A stretch of 39,847 bases of DNA from an uncultured Clostridia bacterium (GTDB taxonomy: Bacteria; Bacillota; Clostridia; Oscillospirales; Ruminococcaceae). Location of the stretch: assembly GCA_947625155.1 (NCBI GenBank), contig CANQNG010000019.1, forward strand, positions 1-39,847, written 5' to 3'. The position numbers and the translations under genes are program-made. The notes under the pieces are model-generated. The model saw nothing but the letters and a program-made list of their open reading frames with translations, had not been told where the DNA came from and ran no database searches. Shown piece after piece: positions 1 through 6,678 of the stretch. The stretch's first letter is position 1. Each line of letters begins with the position of its first letter.

Positions 1-56
1 GCTGTCTTTCTCAACCGAGCGTGGCAGAGGTTCATTGGGGTACTCTTCAAATCACC

Positions 57-1019
57 CTAAAATCTATTATACGAGGATATGAGTGCTTGGAAATAGATAC
101 AGGCAAATGCAATGATGATGACCGCCGAGGTGATCAGAGAATTGACGATCTGTACGCCCCACCCGAACATTTTTCCAAGGACAAAAGACTCGATCAGATA
201 GCCCAATTTTTTTAACGGATCATTTGTGCTAAGGCTGTTTGACCGGCAGTTGATCTTCCGCAGCCGTACAAGGCACAGATCCATTTCCTGAAATCGGTTT
301 TCATCGGCATATTGATCGTAAGCGGCGATCATGATCTGGTGCTGGTGTTTTAGTTCAACGACCTTTTGAGAGACTGTGCCGCCTCTGAGCGCCTTTTGTC
401 TGTTCTGCAATGTTTTCAGGAAACGCTTCAATCCCTCTTTATTATCGATGAAAAAGCGCTCCAGCACAGCGCCTTCCTTGATGTCCAGCGAGCGGATGGG
501 AGCGTTGATATGCAGGAACTCGATATGACTGCTGTGCAGTTCTAAGGTATCGACCGCAGCATCCAGGCACGTAAACTTTGTAACACAACTGTCATTGATG
601 ATAAGCACTGCATCCGCTTTGCTGCTGGATGCCAAGGATATGCTCTTCACCTCGGAACTTTCGATCCTGAGTTTTGGTATATGGCAATAGTCTAAAACAA
701 AGGACTGTACCGACGACGATCCGATCACGATCGTTATGTCGCTCTGAAAAAACCGGATAGCATTGATCTGACAGTTGATAAACCGGATCTCTTTCATGTG
801 TGCGGCATGTTCATTCTTAATGCTGATCGTATCAAAAATACAGTTTTCAAACACCAGTTTCTGTTCCGTGGTCTTGGAATAGGCGATCTCTACCTCACTG
901 GAAAATTTCAGGTTCTTTATCTTGCTTGGCAGGAGCTGGTCATGCCAATTATTTTTTTTAGACTGTTCTTCCTCACAGATCATTTCTGCTCCGGCAGTTA
1001 CATCAAATACCTCACGCAT
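57..1019 (-). CDS. Beta-helix-like protein with one C-terminal membrane segment
   Basis: Unnamed protein of about 320 residues and last gene of a three-gene minus-strand operon. Residues about 35-200 are a run of short alternating hydrophobic strands that reads like a pentapeptide-type or other right-handed beta-helix (inference). A charged helical stretch follows, and the protein ends with FGWGVQIVNSL and a hydrophobic segment of about 20 residues (one membrane span). From memory, similar Firmicutes proteins continue into a potassium-channel pore loop with a second helix, but here a TAG follows the first span and no pore motif is seen in the 56 bases left. It may therefore be a truncated channel or a simple tail anchor. 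GTG (1022) and ATG (1019) are adjacent; ATG is preferred because AGAGG lies 6 nt upstream. The gene is 9 nt after the kinase stop. Confidence 0.6.
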   Translation of the reverse strand: MREVFDVTAGAEMICEEEQSKKNNWHDQLLPSKIKNLKFSSEVEIAYSKTTEQKLVFENCIFDTISIKNEHAAHMKEIRFINCQINAIRFFQSDITIVIGSSSVQSFVLDYCHIPKLRIESSEVKSISLASSSKADAVLIINDSCVTKFTCLDAAVDTLELHSSHIEFLHINAPIRSLDIKEGAVLERFFIDNKEGLKRFLKTLQNRQKALRGGTVSQKVVELKHQHQIMIAAYDQYADENRFQEMDLCLVRLRKINCRSNSLSTNDPLKKLGYLIESFVLGKMFGWGVQIVNSLITSAVIIIAFACIYFQALISSYNRF

Positions 1020-1028
1020 CACACACCT

Positions 1029-1679
1029 CTAAAGGCTTCTCAGATAGCCCCAAAATTCGGCATATCCGTCATCAGCCTGCTTACCATCCTTATGTAACAG
1101 TTCCCTGATCCTGCGGCATGTTTCAGACAGATCCGTATTTCTGATCACAACGGTAAAGGGTCTTTGGTGTTCGTTCATCATTGCGATACTATCTGCAAAT
1201 TCCTGTTCCATAGCCGCCAGCCGTTTTTGTATTTCTGTCTCTGTCTTATCTCTTAGCACGATCCTGTCATGCAGGACATCTTTGGTCTCCCATAGCTGTA
1301 TGTGACAAACATCCACCTTCGATCCATACTTCTTTTCAAACGCCGGGAGGCTCTGACAGAAGGCGTAATAATTTTCTATTCTGCCAATGTGGATGATAGG
1401 GCACAGATCCTCCTGCAAATAACCAAGCAGCGTATCTTCCGCTATCCCATAGTATCTGCCGTACCTTCCATGATACTGCAAAAATTCACCAGCTCTGATC
1501 TTCCGTTCAAATTCCTCGACAGAAATATTAAAATACGTATCCTTGCACGTGTCGGACGAGCCTACAGATCTGTGTTTTTTGAACGGGATGAACCGCTTCT
1601 CCGAAGCGCACAGGGCTTCCGTAACGGTATCCTTACCGCTGGCAGGCATCCCGGAAAAAACAACTATCTTTTTATCCAT
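1029..1679 (-). CDS. Guanylate kinase-like P-loop protein
   Basis: About 216 residues. The N-terminus MDKKIVVFSGMPASGKDT is a Walker A P-loop (GMPASGKD). The segment after it resembles the GMP-binding layout of guanylate kinases: an R-S pair near residue 38, then a Y-F-x-I-S-x-E-E-F-E stretch and HGRYGRYYG, where guanylate kinases have an NxYGT-type motif. The core fold is therefore guanylate kinase-like, but the canonical nucleotide-binding residues are altered, so it is unlikely to be the housekeeping Gmk. Its start overlaps the stop of the upstream kinase by 16 bases, which implies translational coupling. Substrate unknown; another nucleotide or a signalling role is possible. Confidence 0.7.
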   Translation of the reverse strand: MDKKIVVFSGMPASGKDTVTEALCASEKRFIPFKKHRSVGSSDTCKDTYFNISVEEFERKIRAGEFLQYHGRYGRYYGIAEDTLLGYLQEDLCPIIHIGRIENYYAFCQSLPAFEKKYGSKVDVCHIQLWETKDVLHDRIVLRDKTETEIQKRLAAMEQEFADSIAMMNEHQRPFTVVIRNTDLSETCRRIRELLHKDGKQADDGYAEFWGYLRSL

Positions 1680-2269
1680 CGTTTTACCTCCACCAATGTA
1701 TCGGTCAGCTTGGCTTCACAGTCATTCACATAGATATAGGCATTGAGTTCCGGTGCCGGCTCGATCCCCTCGATGGAATCCGCATACTCATCCCAATGGC
1801 TGAGTTTGTACGCATCACGGGAAGCACCACGTTTCAGGATATTCTTCTTTTCGGTATTGATGTCATGCTTTATCCAGATAAATTTTACGTTGACATCATC
1901 GCCGATCCTTGCCTCTTCCTTGATCGCCAGCCACTTTGACCGATCCCGGATCTGTCCGATAAACGGGATCGTCAGAACAACGCTGGTGCCGTTTTCAAGT
2001 ATCTCTCTGCACACCTTGAATGTCACCCGATATTCGATCGGCAGGATCTCATTTTTGTACAGATCCGATTCCCTGTCGCCCTCAAAAGACCCGGAGCGTT
2101 TCAGGATATGATCTGTATAGTCTCTTGTCACCGTATCTTTATCAATATAGGCATAACCCAATTGTTTGGCAAGCTCTTTTCCAACTGTCGTTTTTCCCGA
2201 ACCGGCACATCCGGTAATAACGATCAGATACAGACTGTTTTCATTTGCCCTCCTATTAAAAAAACTCAT
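1664..2269 (-). CDS. AAA_33-type P-loop nucleotide kinase-like protein
   Basis: First gene of the operon, about 201 residues. VITGCAGSGKTTVGKELA is a clear Walker A motif, followed by YIDKDTVTRD, the layout of small-molecule or nucleoside kinases of the AAA_33 / zeta-toxin / shikimate-kinase-like class. The reading frame is open 15 codons further upstream, but MSFFNRR is taken as the start because GGAGGG sits 6 nt before it. The gene is AT-richer than the housekeeping genes in the window. Its stop overlaps the next kinase gene. Two P-loop kinases plus a membrane protein in one operon suggests a small signalling or stress module rather than central metabolism, but the substrate cannot be read from the sequence. 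Confidence 0.7.
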   Translation of the reverse strand: MSFFNRRANENSLYLIVITGCAGSGKTTVGKELAKQLGYAYIDKDTVTRDYTDHILKRSGSFEGDRESDLYKNEILPIEYRVTFKVCREILENGTSVVLTIPFIGQIRDRSKWLAIKEEARIGDDVNVKFIWIKHDINTEKKNILKRGASRDAYKLSHWDEYADSIEGIEPAPELNAYIYVNDCEAKLTDTLVEVKRWIKR

Positions 2270-2318
2270 CCTGATCCCTCCATTACAGATCCACATGACT
2301 GTTTTCAATGTCACAATT

Positions 2319-2347
2319 ATTATATCATGTTTTTATTGGCTTGTCAA
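2319..2347 (-). promoter_or_regulatory. Consensus sigma-A promoter of the kinase operon
   Basis: On the minus strand TTGACA (2347-2342) and TATAAT (2324-2319) are separated by exactly 17 bases, a perfect consensus. The predicted start lies about 40 nt upstream of the kinase start codon at 2269. Confidence 0.85.
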
Positions 2348-2408
2348 GAGGGCTTGCGGCTTTGCAGTATTCCCCATAACACTATTTTGACTGTCAGGAC
2401 ATAACAAA

Positions 2409-2435
2409 GCCCATGAAGCGTATCGCTTCATGGGC
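2409..2435 (-). terminator. Intrinsic terminator of the sigma-dockerin operon
   Basis: Perfect 12-bp arms (GCCCATGAAGCG and its complement) around a 3-nt loop. On the minus strand a T-rich stretch (TTTGTT) follows. It lies between the last dockerin gene (stop at 2482) and the promoter of the kinase operon. Confidence 0.8.
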
Positions 2436-2481
2436 ATGTGCTTTGGTCGGTCAGAGGAAAAGCCTACTGTCCAGTGTCGGT

Positions 2482-3699
2482 TCAGGCATTTATCGGGAAA
2501 CTGTCGATCAGCTCGATCACATAGCACAGGATGTTCAGGGCATCCGCCGGGGAAACAGTACCATCGCCGTCTACATCAGCGAGTGCATATTCCACGGAAT
2601 TCAATTCTTCAAGGGCAAGCAGACTTCTGTTGACCACGATCACATCAGAAAGACTGACTTTTTCATCATAATTCAAGTCGCCCGTCATCCGGTCAGTCAA
2701 ATGAACGGGGATACCGTCCTCTTGGAAAGACCTGATGTTGCTTGATAAGCTGCTTTTGCAGTATACCACTGCATCGGGGCAATTTTCAATATTGAGCGTG
2801 TTGATGCTCTGCTCCAGATAAATGGCTTTCAGAGACGGACAGTCACTGATCCCAAATGCGATAAACCCGTAGTCTGCATCTTCGGAAAATGTCACTGCCT
2901 CCAGATCAAGACAATTGCTGATAGAATTGGTTTGCTGAAAAAAGCCCCCGATCGAGGGAACATGGAATTCTTTCTGCTTTGTTCCATACAAACATACACG
3001 GGGGTTTGCCGGTCGTCCTGCCAGATCCAGCGTTTCCAACGCATTGCAGTCCCGGAACATACAATCGACCGCAGGTCGCTCCATCCCCTCGCCATCGGCA
3101 AAATACAAGGCTTTCAGGGAACTGCATCCTTCAAAAACATCATACCCGACCATCGGCACAGGTGCGCCCCCCAGCTCCTCAAGTGCCGTACAGCCATAAA
3201 AAGCCTGTGCGCCGACTTCTGTCAGGCTTTCCGGCAGCTTCACCGAGGTGATGCCGGTGCAGTCCTGAAATGCTCCGTCAAAGATCTTCACAGTACCCTC
3301 TGGAATTTCGACGCTCCCCTTTTTGCCTCTCGGACAAAAGAGCAGGGTGGCATTGCTTTGGGAATACAAAACGCCGTCATAGCTGATAAATTCAGAGGAA
3401 GCATCTTCGATCACGATCTCTTCGACCTTATTGTTGTCCCGAAGCATATCAGGGACTGAAACAATAGAGACTTGTCTGCCTTCGATCTCGCTATGGAATG
3501 TAACAGATACCGCATCTTCCTCTGTAAGTGCGACAGGTATCAGCTCGCTGCCATATTCATCTACATCATACACAACACCGTCATAGACAACGCTTTCCGC
3601 CTCTGCCTGTGTTGCCATTATATCATCCTCTGCATGTGCTTGCATCCCCAAAGGGGACACAAGCAGCAGGAAAGAAAGGAAAATAGCTGTCGATTTCAT
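2482..3699 (-). CDS. Secreted BspA-like leucine-rich-repeat protein with dockerin
   Basis: 405 residues. A signal peptide (1-23, ending QAHA) leads to LRR_5/BspA-type repeats from about residue 110: phrases such as EIPEGTVKIFDGAFQDC and LPESLTEVGAQAFYGC repeat the F-x-x-C pattern of this family. The last 65 residues are a dockerin with two EF-hand-like calcium loops, GDLNYDEKVSLSD and ADVDGDGTVSPAD, each followed by the hydrophobic helix that contacts cohesin. No catalytic domain is visible, so this is a cellulosome-attached or cohesin-anchored LRR protein, possibly for adhesion or binding (inference). It is the last gene of the operon that begins with the sigma factor, 18 nt after the previous dockerin gene, and is followed by a strong terminator. 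Confidence 0.88.
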   Translation of the reverse strand: MKSTAIFLSFLLLVSPLGMQAHAEDDIMATQAEAESVVYDGVVYDVDEYGSELIPVALTEEDAVSVTFHSEIEGRQVSIVSVPDMLRDNNKVEEIVIEDASSEFISYDGVLYSQSNATLLFCPRGKKGSVEIPEGTVKIFDGAFQDCTGITSVKLPESLTEVGAQAFYGCTALEELGGAPVPMVGYDVFEGCSSLKALYFADGEGMERPAVDCMFRDCNALETLDLAGRPANPRVCLYGTKQKEFHVPSIGGFFQQTNSISNCLDLEAVTFSEDADYGFIAFGISDCPSLKAIYLEQSINTLNIENCPDAVVYCKSSLSSNIRSFQEDGIPVHLTDRMTGDLNYDEKVSLSDVIVVNRSLLALEELNSVEYALADVDGDGTVSPADALNILCYVIELIDSFPINA

Positions 3700-3717
3700 A
3701 ATAGTATCCTCTTTTCC

Positions 3718-4542
3718 TTAAAATGTTCCTAAGTTCAAAAGCACATTATTAACTATTTGTACATCCTCCACAGTAACCTTGCCATCAAAATTCACATCAG
3801 CAGCCAGTTCAAATGCAGCAGCATCAAGTGAACCATCAGATACAACTGTCCCGTTTACATAAACGAGCATATTAAGTTCATCCATTGGTTCAAGTTTGCC
3901 GTTTCTGTCAACATCTCCAAGAGCATAGACACACTTATACAACGGTGTACCGTTTGATAGTCCCAGAATTGTAGATGGTTCTTCGTACCTACTTGTGTAT
4001 ATATGCAGATCCCATTCAGAAGGGATCAGCTCTTCTTCAATTTCACCCATTTCATAAGTGAACAGAACTTCAGCCTTGCTTACTGTCACATCAGGAATAC
4101 TTAGATCGACCTTAAAAGACTTAACATTGCTTTGAACATTAGTTACAGACACGGATTTGATCGAGGAATTGTCCTTGAATGCAGGACCAAGCCTAAAGCG
4201 GGATATGCTGCTGTAATTGTTTGTGGGAAGAATATTTGCATTAACATAAAACTCAGTCGATGCACTTCTAAGCCGTGCCCCCTTATTAGCCAAGACACCA
4301 AAGTAACGAGGAGTAGAGCAGTAGTCATCCTTAATGTATTGGTCATACGGCACAAAATCACTGGATGCCTCTTGTTGTACTGCCTTTATCTGTTCAGCCT
4401 GTTCCATAATTTGCGCAAGTTGAGCTTCTGCCTGCGCATTCTCTACAGATGCATCTGCGGCATTAACAGCCACTGTCCCAAACGTTCCCATCATCATGAT
4501 AGCAGCAGTCAGAGCTGCTGTGACCTTGTTGAACTTTTTCAT
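3718..4542 (-). CDS. Secreted dockerin protein of unknown function
   Basis: 274 residues. The N-terminal signal peptide (about 1-29, MKKFNKVTAALTAA...VNAA) is followed by a Q/E/A-rich helix (about 33-62). Residues about 95-195 are beta-strand-rich (KSVSVTNVQSNVKSFKVD), suggesting a beta-sandwich of unknown family, perhaps a cohesin- or CBM-like fold. A dockerin fills residues about 207-272, with calcium loops GDVDRNGKLEPMD and ADVNFDGKVTVED separated by an unusually long linker. Its sequence differs from both other dockerin types in the window. Preceded by AGGAGG 7 nt before ATG. More AT-rich than neighbouring cellulase genes. No enzyme motif recognised. Confidence 0.8.
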   Translation of the reverse strand: MKKFNKVTAALTAAIMMMGTFGTVAVNAADASVENAQAEAQLAQIMEQAEQIKAVQQEASSDFVPYDQYIKDDYCSTPRYFGVLANKGARLRSASTEFYVNANILPTNNYSSISRFRLGPAFKDNSSIKSVSVTNVQSNVKSFKVDLSIPDVTVSKAEVLFTYEMGEIEEELIPSEWDLHIYTSRYEEPSTILGLSNGTPLYKCVYALGDVDRNGKLEPMDELNMLVYVNGTVVSDGSLDAAAFELAADVNFDGKVTVEDVQIVNNVLLNLGTF

Positions 4543-4569
4543 AATATGACCTCCTGTTGAAAGATATGT

Positions 4570-4605
4570 TTAATTTGAACTTTTGGACACAATTACCTGA
4601 CCCAT
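4570..4605 (-). CDS. Possible 11-residue leader or peptide ORF
   Basis: In the gap between two secreted-protein genes a strong AGGAGG stands 8 nt before an ATG that opens an 11-codon frame, MGQVIVSKSSN, ending in TAA. A second AGGAGG follows for the dockerin gene 28 nt later. The spacing is ideal for translation, so either a very short peptide is made or this is the remnant of a lost gene start. No homology can be judged at this length. Confidence 0.35.
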   Translation of the reverse strand: MGQVIVSKSSN

Positions 4606-4633
4606 TGGAAACACCTCCTTTTCTGAGCTATGT

Positions 4634-5101
4634 TCAGGAAATTCTCAAAGTGTTCGACACACCCGGTTCGGTCTGTGTCTTTCCAAGAATACCGAGCAAG
4701 CCTTTTTCTTTGGCATAATACGTACAGGTCACCCTGTAATAATACCCAGACTGCACACTCTCCTTTCTGGCTTCAATACGGCAGGTTTTGTCGTTAGATG
4801 TCAGAATATCACCCAGCGTGCGGTATGTCGTCCAGTTCGACCCGTTAGTGCTCTGCTCGATCTTAAGCTCCTTAAAACCCAAGGATGCCATTTCATTATC
4901 ACAGCGCACCTGTCCATTGAGGCAAAGCTGACCATTAACGTTACTGATATTGATGTAGTAAGCGCCGATCAGACCCTCTGCCATGACCGAAGCATCTCCG
5001 TTCACAGTTTTCACATCCTGTGCAGCTGCACTGACAGGCATTGCCGACAGACCGACAAGCGCTACCACAAAAGCCAGCAACATTGCAAAATATTTACGCA
5101 T
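4634..5101 (-). CDS. Small secreted protein, DUF6147-like
   Basis: 155 residues with a signal peptide (1-26, MRKYFAMLLAFVVALVG...SAAA). The mature part has a two-layer beta pattern: it refers to paired strands such as KELKIEQSTNGSNWTTY and ends with SGYYYRVTCTYYAKEKG, which resembles the YYYRV-C-H/Y pattern I associate with the DUF6147 family of Clostridia (recalled, not searched). Cysteines are few and no catalytic motif is visible. It sits 21 nt after the anti-sigma-like gene with AAAGGAGG before the ATG, so it belongs to the sigma operon and may be its main extracellular product or the ligand-side partner of the sensor. Confidence 0.7.
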   Translation of the reverse strand: MRKYFAMLLAFVVALVGLSAMPVSAAAQDVKTVNGDASVMAEGLIGAYYINISNVNGQLCLNGQVRCDNEMASLGFKELKIEQSTNGSNWTTYRTLGDILTSNDKTCRIEARKESVQSGYYYRVTCTYYAKEKGLLGILGKTQTEPGVSNTLRIS

Positions 5102-5122
5102 GACTACACCTCCTTTCAGCTC

Positions 5123-5935
5123 TCATCTGATCGAATCTATCACTTTGTCACACTCACTATAATCCAAATATTCCATGTATATAACTGTTTCTAACAGGTC
5201 GTTCAGATAAACTAATGTACATTGTCCATCCTCTTTGGACACAATAGCCGGATTTCCGTTGATGTCTACTTCTGTCAGGTTGAAATCATCACATGGTACC
5301 CCTACGGTAGAACCATCCTTGTTGGCATACTTTGTATAGAAAAGGCATATTTTCCTATCACCTTTGTAAAACCAAAAACTCATTGACTCACACGAAGTTA
5401 GATCCGAATATTCCATATCTACCAGCACAAACCCTTCCGGGATATAGGTCGGCGCTTCCACCTCGATTCCGTGTTCTGCACAAGCTGTCCGGATACCATA
5501 GGGGTCGTCGGGGGACGTTTCCAGTTCCAAGGGATCGGGGGTGAAGTCCACGGAAAAGCCTTCATTTGAGATCTTCACAATGACAGAATAGAGCGACATA
5601 TCCAACGCCGACACCGTAAACGCATTCGCCGCAAGGAGCAAAACGGCTGCGATCCCCGCCGTGAGCATCAGCCGTATCCGCACAGACGGACGTGGTCTTC
5701 CCGCATGGGGGTGCTTTTTCTGCAAGTCAGCCCAGCCCTGTTCTGCCGCCTTTTCGAGCTGTTCCTCATCCGCCGCAAGGCAGGCGTAGGCATCCGTCAA
5801 TGCCTCGATCTTGTCATAGTTCCTGTCCTTTTCCGGTCTGGCAAGTTCCGCATCGAGCAATGTCTCCACTTCCCGGAGCGCCTCCTGCTCAAAACGATCA
5901 GAGATCAGATGTGTATAATTTTCTTTCATATCCAT
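5123..5935 (-). CDS. Membrane anti-sigma-like protein with DUF4367-type ectodomain
   Basis: 270 residues. Residues 1-85 are soluble, acidic and helical (cytoplasmic), 88-110 form a single membrane span (IRLMLTAGIAAVLLLAANAF), and the rest is extracellular. Residues about 160-268 match the layout of DUF4367 (APTYIPEGFVLVDMEYSD then alternating strands), a domain common on anti-sigma-like proteins of Firmicutes. There is no HxxxCxxC zinc motif, so it is not a ZAS-type anti-sigma factor. It lies 93 nt downstream of the ECF sigma gene, the usual arrangement for a cognate regulator. Probable role: hold the sigma factor until a signal, perhaps polysaccharide or envelope stress, reaches the ectodomain (inference). 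Two ATGs (5935, 5929) are possible starts. Confidence 0.75.
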   Translation of the reverse strand: MDMKENYTHLISDRFEQEALREVETLLDAELARPEKDRNYDKIEALTDAYACLAADEEQLEKAAEQGWADLQKKHPHAGRPRPSVRIRLMLTAGIAAVLLLAANAFTVSALDMSLYSVIVKISNEGFSVDFTPDPLELETSPDDPYGIRTACAEHGIEVEAPTYIPEGFVLVDMEYSDLTSCESMSFWFYKGDRKICLFYTKYANKDGSTVGVPCDDFNLTEVDINGNPAIVSKEDGQCTLVYLNDLLETVIYMEYLDYSECDKVIDSIR

Positions 5936-6028
5936 GCCCCCTCAAGGCTTTCTACTTAGTACTGTCGGAAATACCCCTGTTTCTTAACAGCAAAAAGTAA
6001 ACTTTGTATGCTTGACCAATTTCAACAC

Positions 6029-6490
6029 CTAAAATTTGTTGGTTTCATCTAAAGCCTTGCGCAGCTTTTTCTTGATCCTTGCCATTGTGACATAAAGCGA
6101 CTGTAACGTGATACCCTTTTCCTCTGCGATCTGCTGTTTGTCTGCCTTGCTGTAGTAGGCATCCACCAGTTCCCGTTCCTCTTGGCTCAAAACATCCAGC
6201 GCACTTTCCGGAATGTCCGGAAAATCACCCGTTCCCGGCTCTGCATCCGCCTCCACCGGGCAAGGATTTTTGCGCTGATAGGCTTTCACCACCCGGTCAG
6301 CCGAACGGTAAAGCCACGGACGAATGTCCTTTGTCATGTCAAGCGAATTGATCTTCCGGTAAAGCAGCAGGAACACATCCTGCGTGCAGTCCTGTGCAGC
6401 ATGCATATCACCATGCAGGCATTTGCAGCAGTATTTCAGGATATGCGGATATTGCTCTTGTATGATACTGTCCAGCACTGATCTCTTCAT
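6029..6490 (-). CDS. ECF-type RNA polymerase sigma factor
   Basis: 153 residues from the chosen start. Residues about 8-70 form sigma region 2 (YPHILKYCCKCLHGD, AAQDCTQDVFLLLYRK, then DIRPWLYRSADRV), a short acidic linker follows, and residues about 98-148 form region 4 (LSQEERELVDAYYSKAD, then QQIAEEKGITLQSLYVTMAR) with the helix-turn-helix that reads the -35 box. Sigma-70 region 2 motifs are somewhat degenerate but the length and order fit an ECF sigma factor. Start MKRSVLD is chosen because GGAGG lies 7 nt upstream; the frame is open further up. It heads an operon with an anti-sigma-like protein, a secreted protein and two dockerin proteins. Confidence 0.85.
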   Translation of the reverse strand: MKRSVLDSIIQEQYPHILKYCCKCLHGDMHAAQDCTQDVFLLLYRKINSLDMTKDIRPWLYRSADRVVKAYQRKNPCPVEADAEPGTGDFPDIPESALDVLSQEERELVDAYYSKADKQQIAEEKGITLQSLYVTMARIKKKLRKALDETNKF

Positions 6491-6549
6491 CGTCATCCCT
6501 CCGTGTATTTGCGCATTCCCGTTCCTGCCGTCCATTTCTTTCTGCTTTC

Positions 6550-6578
6550 ATCATAACACAGATCATGGAAAAAAGCAA
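6550..6578 (-). promoter_or_regulatory. Promoter of the ECF sigma operon
   Basis: TTGCTT (6578-6573) and TATGAT (6555-6550) on the minus strand with a 17-base spacer, about 60 nt before the sigma start codon. It is weaker than consensus. Confidence 0.65.
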
Positions 6579-6616
6579 GATGCCGATCGAATTTTTATCC
6601 GTGGAGATAGAAAAAG

Positions 6617-6644
6617 GGCTGCATGACCGCTTGGTCACGCAGCC
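6617..6644 (-). terminator. Terminator after mutY
   Basis: Stem GGCTGC-x-TGACC with its complement and a 4-nt loop. On the minus strand it is followed by CTTTTT. It ends transcription of the metS-like/GH9/mutY operon before the sigma operon promoter. Confidence 0.75.
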
Positions 6645-6678
6645 TGTTTCCCGGTCGGAAAAGCTGCTTTCTCTGCCC

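Noticed and set aside
5936-6028. ECF-type autoregulatory promoter between the sigma and anti-sigma genes
   Set aside because: Some AAC-like and GTA-like words are present, but no convincing paired motif, and co-transcription from 6550 explains the layout.
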